From contig JABHAA010000026.1 of NCBI GenBank assembly GCA_018674495.1, positions 20,075 through 84,074 on the forward strand: a DNA stretch of 64,000 nt, given 5' to 3'. The stretch's first letter is position 1; the number at the start of each line of letters is the position of its first letter. Below, one piece after another: positions 34,207-43,970 of the stretch. The notes under the pieces were generated by a model. It saw only the letters and a program-made list of their open reading frames with translations. It was not told the origin of the DNA and ran no database searches. This DNA comes from Rhodospirillaceae bacterium (GTDB lineage Bacteria > Pseudomonadota > Alphaproteobacteria > Rhodospirillales > UBA2165). Both the position numbers and the translations under genes were made by a program.

Positions 34207-35226
34207 TCACCGTTCGCTGAGCGATTCTACGTTTTCCTCAAGGGCGCACTCTGGCTTGTCCTGACCCGATAGCTCGCTGCGCCGCTGCGCAACGCGGTTT
34301 TCTTCCAAAAGCGAGCGGTTGGCGGCCATCAAATCAGCAACAAAAGCCAGCACCCAGGTCTGGAACCCCATCAGCAGCAATACGGCCGCCAATATCAAGC
34401 TGGGAAGGAACGTGCGCCCGGGTTCGGGAAACACAAATATGTTGAGCATCCAACGAACACCAAGCAAGAAACCGGCGCTGAACGGCACGGCGCCCAGAAA
34501 CAGAAAAAACCGAAGCGGCTGATAGAGCAAGAATATCCGAATGATCACGATCACCGAGCGCAGCACGTAGGACATATTGTTCTTCACCAGGCGCGATGGA
34601 CGCAAATCTTTGTTCACCCGGACCGGAACCCAGGTGACGGGAATTCCCTTACGACCCGCCTGGATCAGAGTTTCCAGGGTGTAGGTATGCTCCGAGAAAA
34701 CACGAATGTTCAGCGCCGCGTTCCGGGACAGAGCGCGAAAGCCGCTGGGCGCGTCGGGAATATCGGTGCCACTGACCCGCCTGACAACCCAGCTCCCGAA
34801 TTTTTGCAACAGCTTTTTGGTGGCGGAGAAATGCGCGATATCGGAAATCGGGCGGGCGCCAACGACCATTTCGGCGGCACCTTCCAGGACCGGCTTTACC
34901 AACTTTTCGATATCACCGGCATGATATTGGTTGTCGGCGTCGGTGTTGACAATGATATCGGCGCCGCGCGCAAGTGAGGCGTCTATTCCAGCCGAGAAGG
35001 CGCGCGCCAGACCCAAATTTTTCGGCAGCCGTATAATATGATCGACACCAAGCTTCTCGGCGACACGTTGCGTCCCGTCAGTACTGCCGTCATCGATTAC
35101 CAAGGTTTCTATTATATCGATGCCGGCAATGCTGGCCGGCAATTCCGCAAAGGTAATGGGAAGGCTTTCGGCCTCATTGAAACAGGGTATCTGGATAATA
35201 AGTTTGACCAATTTCGGTATCTTCAA
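34207..35226 (-). CDS. Glycosyltransferase family 2, polyprenyl-phosphate type
   Basis: The 339-aa protein has the GT-A catalytic domain of dolichyl/undecaprenyl-phosphate sugar synthases (IQIPCFNEAESLP, DDGSTDG, NTDADNQY, DAPSGFRALSR) followed by two or three membrane helices from about residue 225. It would charge undecaprenyl phosphate with a sugar that GT-C enzymes then use. Two GT-C-like membrane proteins are encoded in the window (16620 and 42048), which would be natural partners. It faces away from the O-antigen ligase gene across 95 bp. Confidence 0.88.
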   Translation of the reverse strand: MKIPKLVKLIIQIPCFNEAESLPITFAELPASIAGIDIIETLVIDDGSTDGTQRVAEKLGVDHIIRLPKNLGLARAFSAGIDASLARGADIIVNTDADNQYHAGDIEKLVKPVLEGAAEMVVGARPISDIAHFSATKKLLQKFGSWVVRRVSGTDIPDAPSGFRALSRNAALNIRVFSEHTYTLETLIQAGRKGIPVTWVPVRVNKDLRPSRLVKNNMSYVLRSVIVIIRIFLLYQPLRFFLFLGAVPFSAGFLLGVRWMLNIFVFPEPGRTFLPSLILAAVLLLMGFQTWVLAFVADLMAANRSLLEENRVAQRRSELSGQDKPECALEENVESLSER

Positions 35227-35321
35227 TAAATGACCAAGGCGGCGATTTTTGCCGGATTGATAATTGTGTCAGAATGGTACGTATCAATATCCGGCGGAAC
35301 CTTAACTGAAGCAATAAACGA

Positions 35322-36569
35322 ATGAATTCCCAATTAAAATACCTGAAAACGAATTTGACGTTGTTGGTGTTCTGCGCGCTGGCGGTGCTGGTACCGATGA
35401 CCGCATTTTTCAGCACCCGCGCCGTTGTTCCGCTCACCATCCTGGCGGTGCTGGTGGGAACGTTCGATCAAATTCGGCGCCGGGAATGGCGCTTTCCCAT
35501 AGATGCCATGACCGCAATTCTCCTTGGCGCGGTCGTTCTATGGGCGTTGATCAGCGCTGCATGGGCGCTCGACAGCTTTCTTGCATTTCGCGGCGCGGGC
35601 AAAATTCTCGGTAACGTCACCATCGGCATTCTTCTTCTTGGATTGGCGTTGAAATTGCGCGACGAATTCCAGCCGAAATTACTCGGCTATGCCTTAACCG
35701 TAGGCATGGTCATCGCCCTTAGCGCACTCACCATCGATCCTCTGTTTAACCAACCCTTCAGCGCCCTGGTCTATGGCGGCCCCATCTCCGTCAACGCCAT
35801 CGGTCTCTATTGGTTAAACGCCAGCACGGCAATATTGATTGTTTTGGTCTGGCCGCTCATCGTATTTTTAAAGGGTGAAAAGAAACTGTTTTGGGGATTG
35901 GTTATCCTGGCTTGGCTGACATGGGTTACCCATTTAATAGGCTTCAATACAGGTTTGGTAGTCATCGGTATCTCGGCGGTGCTGTTTATCCCGTTGCTGT
36001 TATTGCGGGCAAGGGCGTTCGCTATCCTATCGGTGCTGGTCGCTGCTGCCATATTTTTGAGCCCGTTCGTGTTGCCACGGGTTTTTGACCCAGTCGTATA
36101 CGCACCCATGGAGGCGGTCCCGAAACCGTTGGTGCACCGCATGTATATCTGGAAATTCGCATCCGGCCGGCTTTTGGAAAAACCGTTCGTTGGCTGGGGA
36201 ATGAATGCAGCCCGGGTTATCCCTGGCGGCAAGGAACGCGCCACGGATAAATTCCGCGCCTCCTATGGAGAATTCCTACCGTTGCATCCTCATAATGCCG
36301 GGCTGCAGATTTGGCTAGAGTTGGGCATTCCCGGAACGCTGGCATTCGCCGCGCTGCTGGCGATCCTGTTGCAGCGCGCCCGGGCGCTGGGCCTCGCCGG
36401 TGTGGCCGCGCCATTTCTGTTGCTGCAATTTCTGTCCGCATTTTTGTTTTCCGAGGTTAGCTTCGGCATCTGGCAAAGCTGGTGGCAGGCGGTGCTATGG
36501 ATCAATATTGCGCTGGCCGTCCTGCTTTGCAGGCCGCCGCCCGCACCGGAAAGGGCTCAGCCCGGTTGA
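35322..36569 (+). CDS. O-antigen ligase/polymerase family membrane protein (WaaL/Wzy)
   Basis: The 415-aa protein has about eleven membrane helices and, before the last group, the Wzy_C motif region LHPHNAGLQIWLELGIPG, with the histidine typical of O-antigen ligases. It would join or polymerise undecaprenyl-linked glycan at the periplasmic face. The sequence cannot separate ligase from polymerase. It is the only plus-strand gene in a 34-kb stretch of minus-strand genes (29.8-64 kb), so it has its own promoter. Its last 13 bp overlap the convergent GT2 gene. Confidence 0.88.
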   Translation: MNSQLKYLKTNLTLLVFCALAVLVPMTAFFSTRAVVPLTILAVLVGTFDQIRRREWRFPIDAMTAILLGAVVLWALISAAWALDSFLAFRGAGKILGNVTIGILLLGLALKLRDEFQPKLLGYALTVGMVIALSALTIDPLFNQPFSALVYGGPISVNAIGLYWLNASTAILIVLVWPLIVFLKGEKKLFWGLVILAWLTWVTHLIGFNTGLVVIGISAVLFIPLLLLRARAFAILSVLVAAAIFLSPFVLPRVFDPVVYAPMEAVPKPLVHRMYIWKFASGRLLEKPFVGWGMNAARVIPGGKERATDKFRASYGEFLPLHPHNAGLQIWLELGIPGTLAFAALLAILLQRARALGLAGVAAPFLLLQFLSAFLFSEVSFGIWQSWWQAVLWINIALAVLLCRPPPAPERAQPG

Positions 36570-37483
36570 AGGTAGTCCCGGCGGGGATGGATATTGCGAC
36601 CGAGCAGCACAACGCTTAGTGATTTCAACAATGCGAACGGCATCCGAGCCATGGTCCAGATGGCCAGCCCATACCGGCACCGGGACATATAGACAGCGCG
36701 GGCTTCGTTGAAGATGGCCGCGTTGCGAAAGGCCAGGCTGAACAGCATCGATCCCGGATAGTGTTTCAAGGCCGCCGCATGACGTTCGGCGATGATTTGC
36801 CCGCATGCCAAGCGCCGCGCGGTGTGGCTGGTGATATTGCCTTCGGTAACATGGTATCGGGACAAGGCTTCATCAAAGACCACGAAGCGGTTGGCCGGAT
36901 CGGCGAGCATGGCCAGCCAAAGATCAAAGTCCTGCGCGGTCTTAAGCTCCGGGTCGAGCCCGCCGGCGGATAAAACCGCCTCTCTTTTGGCCACCACAGT
37001 GCAAGTGCCAATAAATCCTTTTCGGTACAGCCCGACGAAAGAAATTGGCGCGGCGCGAAACCGGCTCGCCGCATCGTTGAGCCTTTCGGCGCCCGCTTCG
37101 GCATGCAGATTGTTGTGAGCAACCAGAACGATGGCCGGATCATCAAAGTACGGCAGACTGCGTTCCAACTTGGCGGGCAACCATTCATCGTCGGCATCCA
37201 GAAACGCAACATAGTGCCCGGCCGCTTCCATGATCGCGCGGTTGCGCGCCGCGCCGGCTCCGCCGTGATACTGGTGGAGGACGGTCAGGCGAATATCGCC
37301 AAGCAGCCCGGCCGAGGATTTTGCCGCTTCCAAGGTTCCGTCGTCGGAGCCGTCATCAACGACGATGACTTCCAGCGGCCGCAACGTCTGATCGGCGACG
37401 CTGGCCAGCGCCCGGCCGATGGTCCCGGCGGCACGATAGGCGGGAACAATGACGCTGATACCGGCGCCGGATATATTATTCAA
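36557..37483 (-). CDS. Glycosyltransferase family 2
   Basis: The 308-aa protein has a GT-A domain with ISVIVPAYRAAGTIGRALAS, VVDDGSDDGT, GGAGAARNRAI, FLDADDEWLPAKLER (the DxD-type motif) and TAQDFDLWLAM. No membrane segment is seen, so it acts at the cytoplasmic face. The start must be the TTG at 37483, as no ATG lies before the first strand; it overlaps the SGNH gene end by 8 bp. Acceptor and donor are unknown. The C-terminus after residue 250 is basic and could touch the membrane. Confidence 0.87.
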   Translation of the reverse strand: MNNISGAGISVIVPAYRAAGTIGRALASVADQTLRPLEVIVVDDGSDDGTLEAAKSSAGLLGDIRLTVLHQYHGGAGAARNRAIMEAAGHYVAFLDADDEWLPAKLERSLPYFDDPAIVLVAHNNLHAEAGAERLNDAASRFRAAPISFVGLYRKGFIGTCTVVAKREAVLSAGGLDPELKTAQDFDLWLAMLADPANRFVVFDEALSRYHVTEGNITSHTARRLACGQIIAERHAAALKHYPGSMLFSLAFRNAAIFNEARAVYMSRCRYGLAIWTMARMPFALLKSLSVVLLGRNIHPRRDYLQPG

Positions 37484-38543
37484 ACTTGGTATTTAGCCAG
37501 CGGACCACATGATCGGCGGCAATCTGGTGGCCGGCGGGGTTCCAATGGCCGTCATGGGGGAAGTGGGTTTTTTCAAAGCCGCGATCCTTGAAGGCTTCGA
37601 GCGGATCAATGACGTTAAGCCCACGCGCCTTCAATTCATCGATAGTCTTCAAACGCATATCCCGGCTGTCGGCGTCTCCGGATTTGATCTCGGACCGGGT
37701 CGGAATGATCAGCACGGCAAAGGGGATGCTTTTGGCAAACCGGGCGCGCAAAACATTCAGTTCACGGGCGGTGTCGATGGCGATTTGGGGGCGGTCGGAT
37801 TTTTCAGGATTGGCGCGGTAGGCATGCTCTTTTTTCAATATTCCTGACCGGATCAATAATTCGTTGACCACGCCAACCCGCTTCAAGGTAACCGCCAGAA
37901 AATTGTAGAGGGACGAAACTTCGGTGGCCAGTTTTTTTGCTTCGGACAGGGATTTGAGAGAACCGCTCAGGCTGGTCGGCTTAACGGCGGACAATTTCTT
38001 TTTGTTTTCCGCTTCGCAGTCATATTTCATGACATCGTTTTCCATGACCAATCCGACCACCACTGCTTTGGGCTCAAAATCACGCGGCGGCATATAGGAC
38101 ATGAGCTGATAGGCGCAAACGTCATTGCCTGGCGCGGCCAGATTGTAGGCGGCAAATTTCTGCGATACCTCGATCAATTCGGAATAGGTTTCCCGGCGTT
38201 CCACGCCCCAGCCGAAAGTCATCGAATCGCCGATCACCCAAATCTGGCCATCCGAAGCAGACAACGGCTCGGCATTTCTCAAACCCGATCCATTGATCCG
38301 AATTTTGATTCGGAAATCACCATTGTTCTGTGCGAAATAGCCATCAAATTTCGGCTTACCGAGACGTAAATATCCATGGCCGGGCACTTCAACAAAACCC
38401 ATGAAGCGCCCGCTATAGAATTCCTGCCAGTTGGGTAGGAAAAACCGGAGCAGAATTTCGGCGGCGACAATCATCAAGACAAGGCCGATCAGCGTCGCGG
38501 CAATAGCGCCGCCAAAGGACTTGGTCGGTTTCGAATCGCTCAT
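37476..38543 (-). CDS. Membrane-anchored SGNH/GDSL hydrolase-like protein
   Basis: The 355-aa protein has one N-terminal membrane helix (about 11-35), then an SGNH fold: VIGDSMTFGWG with S107 as nucleophile, an AAPGNDVCAYQL block with the glycine/asparagine, and HDGHWNPAGH near the end (D331/H333). This is the layout of AlgJ-, DltD- or acetylesterase-type proteins that add or remove acyl groups on extracellular glycans. No MBOAT acyltransferase is seen in the window. It is coupled by overlaps to a methyltransferase before it and a GT2 after it. Confidence 0.8.
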   Translation of the reverse strand: MSDSKPTKSFGGAIAATLIGLVLMIVAAEILLRFFLPNWQEFYSGRFMGFVEVPGHGYLRLGKPKFDGYFAQNNGDFRIKIRINGSGLRNAEPLSASDGQIWVIGDSMTFGWGVERRETYSELIEVSQKFAAYNLAAPGNDVCAYQLMSYMPPRDFEPKAVVVGLVMENDVMKYDCEAENKKKLSAVKPTSLSGSLKSLSEAKKLATEVSSLYNFLAVTLKRVGVVNELLIRSGILKKEHAYRANPEKSDRPQIAIDTARELNVLRARFAKSIPFAVLIIPTRSEIKSGDADSRDMRLKTIDELKARGLNVIDPLEAFKDRGFEKTHFPHDGHWNPAGHQIAADHVVRWLNTKFE

Positions 38544-39556
38544 GCAGGGCCGGCCTTTTCGCCAATGACATCAAACAATGCGCCTTCGCGGGCGATGCTT
38601 CCGATCCACGACATTTGAGTAATGGCGCGCTGGTAGGAATTGCCAGGCTCGGTCTTTGCGAACAAATTTTCCGCGCCTTCGCCGGAGGTGCCGAGTATGG
38701 CCGGCGAACAATTGCGAAAAGCAACCCCAAATTCCTCAAACCAACCCAGAACCTCGTCGACGGAATGCCAGGTTTCGTGGGGATTGAAATATTGATCCTT
38801 TATCCAAATCTCGGCTTTACGCTCATCGACGATGCGGTTGCGCACCACATAGTCAATTTTGGGGCCCAGCAAATTGATCAGCTTCGATCGGATCCAGGTG
38901 GGGATACGGGCGTAAGAGTTATAAAGCCCAACCATGATGATGCCGCCTGGTTTTAGTTTTTGAACAATATGGCCGAAGGCTTTTTTGGCATCATATGTGT
39001 GATGCAGGACGCCGTGGGATATGGCGACATCGAAGCTGTTGTCCTTGATCGCCAGATCGAAAATATTCATTTGGATGAAGGCGCTGCGTTGCAGCTGGTT
39101 CCGCTGGCGATGTTCCTCGGCCAACTTCAAGCTGCTGAGCGACATATCGATACCGAGAACATAGTTGTTGTTGAGTTGCAGAAAATGGGAAAGCTGGCCG
39201 GTGCCGCAGCCGCATTCGAGAATGGTTTTGTTGTAGCCGATGGCGCCCAGCAAATCGGCGGAAAAGGGATTTTGGCTACCCTTCTGTACCAATTGCCCGA
39301 ACTCCTCCAACCCTTCGTAGTTCGGAAAGGGATTTTCTTCGTAAAAGCTTTTGACCCGCCCGGTCACGTCCACGCCGTCCGCGTCCAGGGTCCCATACAG
39401 CGACGGAACGCTATCGACAAAGCCAAAATCCTCGCCGGTTTCTCGGCATTGGAAGCGGTCTTCGAATATATCCAGGCTGGTATCGTTGCTTCCCGACGGC
39501 GCCTTTAAATTGCGCAGAATTTTTTTCGATATAGCCGCGCCGGGTGATCCGGTCAT
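38540..39556 (-). CDS. Class I SAM-dependent methyltransferase
   Basis: The 338-aa protein begins with a short treble-clef-like region (RFQCRETGEDFGFVDSVPSLYG), then VKSFYEENPFPNYEGLEEF, a segment typical of a methyltransferase group seen in O-antigen loci. The SAM motif ILECGCGTGQLSHFL (about 112) and SHGVLHHTYDAKKAFGHI follow. It lies 1 bp after the end of the carbamoyltransferase gene and overlaps the SGNH gene by 4 bp. The target is unknown, but small-molecule or glycan methylation is likely. Confidence 0.85.
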   Translation of the reverse strand: MTGSPGAAISKKILRNLKAPSGSNDTSLDIFEDRFQCRETGEDFGFVDSVPSLYGTLDADGVDVTGRVKSFYEENPFPNYEGLEEFGQLVQKGSQNPFSADLLGAIGYNKTILECGCGTGQLSHFLQLNNNYVLGIDMSLSSLKLAEEHRQRNQLQRSAFIQMNIFDLAIKDNSFDVAISHGVLHHTYDAKKAFGHIVQKLKPGGIIMVGLYNSYARIPTWIRSKLINLLGPKIDYVVRNRIVDERKAEIWIKDQYFNPHETWHSVDEVLGWFEEFGVAFRNCSPAILGTSGEGAENLFAKTEPGNSYQRAITQMSWIGSIAREGALFDVIGEKAGPA

Positions 39557-39557
39557 C

Positions 39558-41351
39558 TTATTGGTCTTCTTTCAACAGCACAAAATTTTCCAGCACCAGA
39601 ACGTCCATCTCGGTCGCCATGAAGCACCGATAGGCGTCTTCGGGCGAACAAACGATGGGCTCGTCGCGGACATTGAAGCTGGTGTTCACCAGCACCGGAC
39701 AATCGGTCAGTTTTTTAAACGCGTCGATCAGGCTATGCAGTTTTGGATTGGTGTCTTCGTGGACGGTTTGCACCCGCGCCGAATAATCCACATGGGTTAC
39801 CGCCGGAATTTCGCTGCGCACCACATTCAGCTTGTCGAGGCCGATGCGCGCATTGTCAGCGTCCGAGACCGTCTTGCGCCGTGATTTTTCGACTGGCGCC
39901 ACCAAAAGCATGTAGGGGCTTTCCTCTTCAAGATCGAAATATTGGCTGGCATCGCCGGCGAGCACGGCCGGCGCGAACGGGCGGAAACTTTCCCGGTATT
40001 TGATTTTGAGATTGAGTACCCTTTGTAGGCTTTCGGAGCGGGCATCGGCCAGGATCGAGCGGTTGCCGAGGGCGCGCGGTCCAAACTCCATGCGCCCCTG
40101 GAACCAGCCGATCACCTTGCCGCCGGCCAGATATCCGGCAATATCGCTGAGCAATTCATTATTGTTCAATTCGTTGTAGCTGGCGCCGTGATCCACCAAC
40201 ACCGAGCGGATTTCTTCCCCGCCATAGGCCGGGCCGAGATAGGTTCCCTTCATGGCGTCGCTGGTACCATTGGCCGGGTTTTTTTCCGCATGGCCCAAGG
40301 TGCGTGCGATGGTCAAGGCAACACCCACCGATGCGCCGGCGTCGCCTGCGGCCGGCTGTATCCAGATATTTTCAAACGGTCCTTCGCGCAAAATGCGACC
40401 ATTGGCGACACAGTTGAGCGCGACGCCGCCGGCCAGACACAGATTCTTTTGACCCGTGTCCCGGTGCAGCGCGGCAACCAGTTTCAGCACGATCTCCTCG
40501 GTGACTGTTTGGATCGACGCGGCCAGATCCATCTGGCGTTGCCCAAGCGGCGCTTCCGGCGCATGGCGCGGCGCACCGAACAGGGCGTCGAACCTGGTAT
40601 TGGTCATCGTTAGACCGGTGCAATAGTTGAAATAATCCATGTTCAGGCGAAACGAAAAATCATCCTTCACATCAATCAGATTGTCGTAGATCAGGGACGT
40701 GTATTTGGGCTCGCCGTAAGGTGCCAGGCCCATGACCTTGTACTCGCCATCGTTTACCGCGAACCCCAGATAATAGGTAAAAGCCGAATACAGCATGCCA
40801 AGGGAATGGGGGAAGCGGATTTCTTTGGCCAGATTGATCTCAGACCCGTTACCCTCGCCCAAGGTAGTAGTCGCCCACTCGCCAACCCCGTCCATGACCA
40901 GAATGGCGGCGCTATCGAAGGGCGACGGATAAAAGGCGCTGGCCGCATGGGAATGGTGGTGATGACTAAATAGAATTTGTTTTTCCTCGATAGCGCCCAA
41001 CCCGAGCGCCTTCAACTCCTTCAATATGAGACCTTTTTGAAAGATCTTCTCCTTGACCCAAACTGGGATTGCCTGGACGAATGAGCCGAGTCCCCTTGGC
41101 GCGAATGCCAGATAGGTTTCCAGGAGCCGGTTAAAGGTCAGCAGCGGCTTGTCATAAAATCCAATGTAATCGATGTCATCGAGGGCCAATCCGCCTTCCT
41201 TCAGACAATAGGCGGCGGCCTGGCTGGGAAATTGATCGTAATGCTTGATCCGGTTGAAGCGTTCCTCCTGCGCGGCCGCGACAATTTCGCCGTCCTTGAC
41301 CAGGGCGGCGGCGCTGTCGTGATAATATGCGGATATGCCGAGAACGTTCAC
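39558..41351 (-). CDS. Carbamoyltransferase (NodU/CmcH family)
   Basis: The 597-aa protein transfers a carbamoyl group from carbamoyl phosphate through carbamoyl-AMP to a hydroxyl, probably on a sugar. The Kae1-like N-terminal half has NVLGISAYYHDSAAAL and the metal site HHHHSHA (H130-H135 region); the YrdC-like C-terminal part has FGPRALGNRSILADAR and NTSFNVRDEPIV. The family start is the GTG at 41351, which shares one base with the stop of the small DUF5989 gene (TAGTG). The longer frame to 41513 is the shadow of that gene. Confidence 0.92.
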   Translation of the reverse strand: MNVLGISAYYHDSAAALVKDGEIVAAAQEERFNRIKHYDQFPSQAAAYCLKEGGLALDDIDYIGFYDKPLLTFNRLLETYLAFAPRGLGSFVQAIPVWVKEKIFQKGLILKELKALGLGAIEEKQILFSHHHHSHAASAFYPSPFDSAAILVMDGVGEWATTTLGEGNGSEINLAKEIRFPHSLGMLYSAFTYYLGFAVNDGEYKVMGLAPYGEPKYTSLIYDNLIDVKDDFSFRLNMDYFNYCTGLTMTNTRFDALFGAPRHAPEAPLGQRQMDLAASIQTVTEEIVLKLVAALHRDTGQKNLCLAGGVALNCVANGRILREGPFENIWIQPAAGDAGASVGVALTIARTLGHAEKNPANGTSDAMKGTYLGPAYGGEEIRSVLVDHGASYNELNNNELLSDIAGYLAGGKVIGWFQGRMEFGPRALGNRSILADARSESLQRVLNLKIKYRESFRPFAPAVLAGDASQYFDLEEESPYMLLVAPVEKSRRKTVSDADNARIGLDKLNVVRSEIPAVTHVDYSARVQTVHEDTNPKLHSLIDAFKKLTDCPVLVNTSFNVRDEPIVCSPEDAYRCFMATEMDVLVLENFVLLKEDQ

Positions 41352-41503
41352 TAAAATATAGCGTAGATAAAGGGCGTGATCGCGGTGCTTTGGGCCAAAA
41401 CCAACAGCCCGCCAAGGGCAACCAGACCGATGATGACCGGCGCCAGCCAGAACTTGCGGTAGACCGTCATGAATTTGAAAAGCTGTCCGAGGGTCGAAAT
41501 CAT
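41351..41503 (-). CDS. DUF5989-like 50-aa membrane protein
   Basis: This 50-codon gene reads MISTLGQLFKFMTVYRKFWL and continues APVIIGLVALGGLLVLAQST and AITPFIYAIF. It has an amphipathic start, an RKFWL-x-P turn and one membrane helix, which is the pattern of the small DUF5989 proteins found directly beside carbamoyltransferases. The TAG stop (41351-41353) shares its last base with the carbamoyltransferase GTG, so the two are translationally coupled. The role is unknown; it may tether the enzyme to the membrane. Confidence 0.85.
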   Translation of the reverse strand: MISTLGQLFKFMTVYRKFWLAPVIIGLVALGGLLVLAQSTAITPFIYAIF

Positions 41504-41545
41504 GGGTAGGCACTCTCAGCGGAAAATCGGTATATGAGAAGAAAA

Positions 41546-41929
41546 TTAAAACAGATCATGTAAGGTTTCGGCGTCGGTCTGGCGGTCGACTTCGGAAAAA
41601 TAACTACCGCTGTTCTGGTCCGGGCGGCGATGCATGGGATCATTTCCGAACAGGCGCATGGTTAAGCCCATGGGAACAACAATCAAGAAAAAAAAGCTCC
41701 CCAAAAGGATATAGTTGGTCACATGGCTCATCATCAATGCAAAGCCATGCCAGATGCGGTTCAAGGGCAACAGCGCCACCGGAACGATTAGGGCAACGGC
41801 AATCAAAGTTGCGGCCAACACCGCCAGCCAGACAATCCAGCGGTCAAAAAATACCACGCCAACCGCCAAAATCACGATCATGACGGAGGCAAGCATCAAA
41901 CCAAATTTTCTATCGTTTAGTCTTTGCAC
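41546..41929 (-). CDS. SxtJ-like small membrane protein
   Basis: The 127-aa protein has two to three membrane helices (about 9-28, 30-55 and 70-93) and a soluble, acidic tail. The order SxtJ-like protein, DUF5989, carbamoyltransferase recurs in many bacterial glycan and secondary-metabolite loci and, as I recall, SxtJ itself comes from the saxitoxin cluster. It lies 42 bp before the DUF5989 gene. Its function is unknown; a membrane subunit for the carbamoylation step is an inference from context. Confidence 0.7.
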   Translation of the reverse strand: MQRLNDRKFGLMLASVMIVILAVGVVFFDRWIVWLAVLAATLIAVALIVPVALLPLNRIWHGFALMMSHVTNYILLGSFFFLIVVPMGLTMRLFGNDPMHRRPDQNSGSYFSEVDRQTDAETLHDLF

Positions 41930-42047
41930 GATTATTCAAATTGTAGTGGATGGGTTTTTGGGGCACGGTATTTCGAAGGTCGATGGTCGCTAAACTAAAT
42001 TAAGCGCTCTTCAAAAGCAAAAGTTTGATTGGGACGGATAGTTCGCT

Positions 42048-43970
42048 CTACAAGTTGCATTGGGGCTGGACCGCCCAAATATTGGACTGAGCGCTGGAAA
42101 CATTCAGATTTTTTAAGGTCCGCGAGCCGAAACGGGTATAGGGGATGATTTCTTCCAGCACCACGCAGCCAGCGAGCTCAAGTTTTTGAACTGCCGCCAG
42201 CAGAGTACCCGGCTCTCCAATTCCCGACTTTGGCGTGTTCAGCGCCAAATGAGATAACCCTTGCATTTTGAGTTGCTCGAACAAAGTTTTTGGATTGATG
42301 CGCCCCGGCCGCGTATCAATCAGGATTTGGGCGTAGGACGCGACAAAAAAGGATTTGGCTTTTATGTAATATTGAAGCTGGCGATCCCAAACCAATATCC
42401 CCTTGATATCTTTGTTTGCGTTAATTTTTCGGACAACGGGATAGGCGAATACATTTCTGTCCAAAAAACTGTCATCGGTTTCGCCGGAGACCATGTGCCG
42501 GATAAACTCCACGCTAAACAAGACATGGGCGCCAAAATTGACAGCCAGGGACAATAGAACCGCAAGAGCGGCAGCTCCACGATATTTTTTCGTGTACTGG
42601 GATGCGGCGGCAACCCCGGCGCAGAGAAGCAACAGCGGAATAATGGGTAGAATGTGCCTGATTTTGGGAATGACCCCGAAATTAAACCAGAGCACATAAA
42701 AGACGAAAATCAGCAACGCAACCGGAAATAGCTGGCTTTGAATGATGCTCTGCCTGGCTTTCCAAAGCGACAGCATAACCAGCGGAGCCAGCAATAAAAA
42801 TAAAGGCCCAAGGCCGATCCGCCCGGAATCGATTGCGTGCGGCGGCGCCAAGGTTGCGATGAACGGATAACTCAAAATCCAATGCCAGCCGTTGGTGACG
42901 TCCGCGCGCCGGATTAAATATGATTTCAAGTCCGAATTGAAATCCGAATTCCAAGCCACGTCGTTGGCGGTCCCTAAGAATTGGAACAACTCGTACATCA
43001 TCGGAAATACCGGATTGCCCGTATGCACGAAATTCCAGCCATACCATTGGGTGCCGGCAATCGCCAAAACCACGCAATAGACTACCAGGCGCTTGAGCAC
43101 CGGCCCGCCCGTCGACAAAAGTGCCGCGGCAGCGGCGGCAGCGAACAACAATCCCAGATATTTGCTGGCCGCATAAAAGCCGGCGCCAAGCGCCAATAAT
43201 ATGATCGGCGATAATTTATCCGAATTGCGGCTATCGATAAGTCCGAGTGCCGCAATCAGCACGAACATGGCCATGCGCGCCTCGATCTGGCCCGAGCCGG
43301 CGCCAAAGACCATGGCCGGAAATGTCTGAAACAAAAGCGCCAGCGCCAGCGCCCAGTTGAACGAAACGTAGCGCAATGCAATGGCGAACAGGAGGCCCGA
43401 CGCCATCCAGCCGCTGACAAAGGCCCAGCCCGTGATCGCCCAGGTGGCGCTTGCCTCGCCGCCGGCCGAGCCCATGAAATAGGCGGCGGTGTAGCTCATA
43501 TGGACCAGCAGAGGGATGGCGCCCTGAAACCGCACCGGTACAAAGAAAACATTTCTAGCTTCGGAGAACCGGCGCGCCAAGGTGAAGTGATAGGCCAGCG
43601 TATCGCCGTCGGCGGGCGGCGATATGGCTTCGAACAGATCAAACAGGGCGGCCAGCGCCAAAAGGACGATCAAGGCCCAGGAAACCAAATCGAGGCTGGG
43701 CGCGGGCCGGGTATGGTTGGCGGCGATAAAATACAAAATATTGCCCAGCGCCAATATCAGGCAGAAACCCCAAAGCACCGGGCTGGTCAAAAGCCCACCG
43801 GTTCCGATCCAGAACAGCAACCAGCCGAGAACGCCGAAACCGACAGCCACGCCCAACATGGTGCGCTCCAACGGCGCCCGGTCATCCATCAGCCCCAATA
43901 GACGCAAGCCGAAGGCGCCGGCGCCGAAACAGGCGGCGGTTAGCGCGATTACCGACAGGATTGCGATCAC
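42048..43970 (-). CDS. Polytopic GT-C-like membrane protein
   Basis: The 640-aa protein has about twelve membrane helices. An acidic loop motif PPADGDTLAYHFTLARR lies after the third group of helices, as in GT-C mannosyltransferase-like enzymes, and a basic-aromatic IPKIRHILPIIPLLLL helix start is typical of the same class. A soluble domain (about 500-640) ends the protein. It probably uses a polyprenyl-phosphate sugar such as that made by the GT2 at 34207. The start is a GTG at 43970 that overlaps the stop of a 42-aa membrane peptide gene (GTGA). Confidence 0.72.
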   Translation of the reverse strand: MIAILSVIALTAACFGAGAFGLRLLGLMDDRAPLERTMLGVAVGFGVLGWLLFWIGTGGLLTSPVLWGFCLILALGNILYFIAANHTRPAPSLDLVSWALIVLLALAALFDLFEAISPPADGDTLAYHFTLARRFSEARNVFFVPVRFQGAIPLLVHMSYTAAYFMGSAGGEASATWAITGWAFVSGWMASGLLFAIALRYVSFNWALALALLFQTFPAMVFGAGSGQIEARMAMFVLIAALGLIDSRNSDKLSPIILLALGAGFYAASKYLGLLFAAAAAAALLSTGGPVLKRLVVYCVVLAIAGTQWYGWNFVHTGNPVFPMMYELFQFLGTANDVAWNSDFNSDLKSYLIRRADVTNGWHWILSYPFIATLAPPHAIDSGRIGLGPLFLLLAPLVMLSLWKARQSIIQSQLFPVALLIFVFYVLWFNFGVIPKIRHILPIIPLLLLCAGVAAASQYTKKYRGAAALAVLLSLAVNFGAHVLFSVEFIRHMVSGETDDSFLDRNVFAYPVVRKINANKDIKGILVWDRQLQYYIKAKSFFVASYAQILIDTRPGRINPKTLFEQLKMQGLSHLALNTPKSGIGEPGTLLAAVQKLELAGCVVLEEIIPYTRFGSRTLKNLNVSSAQSNIWAVQPQCNL

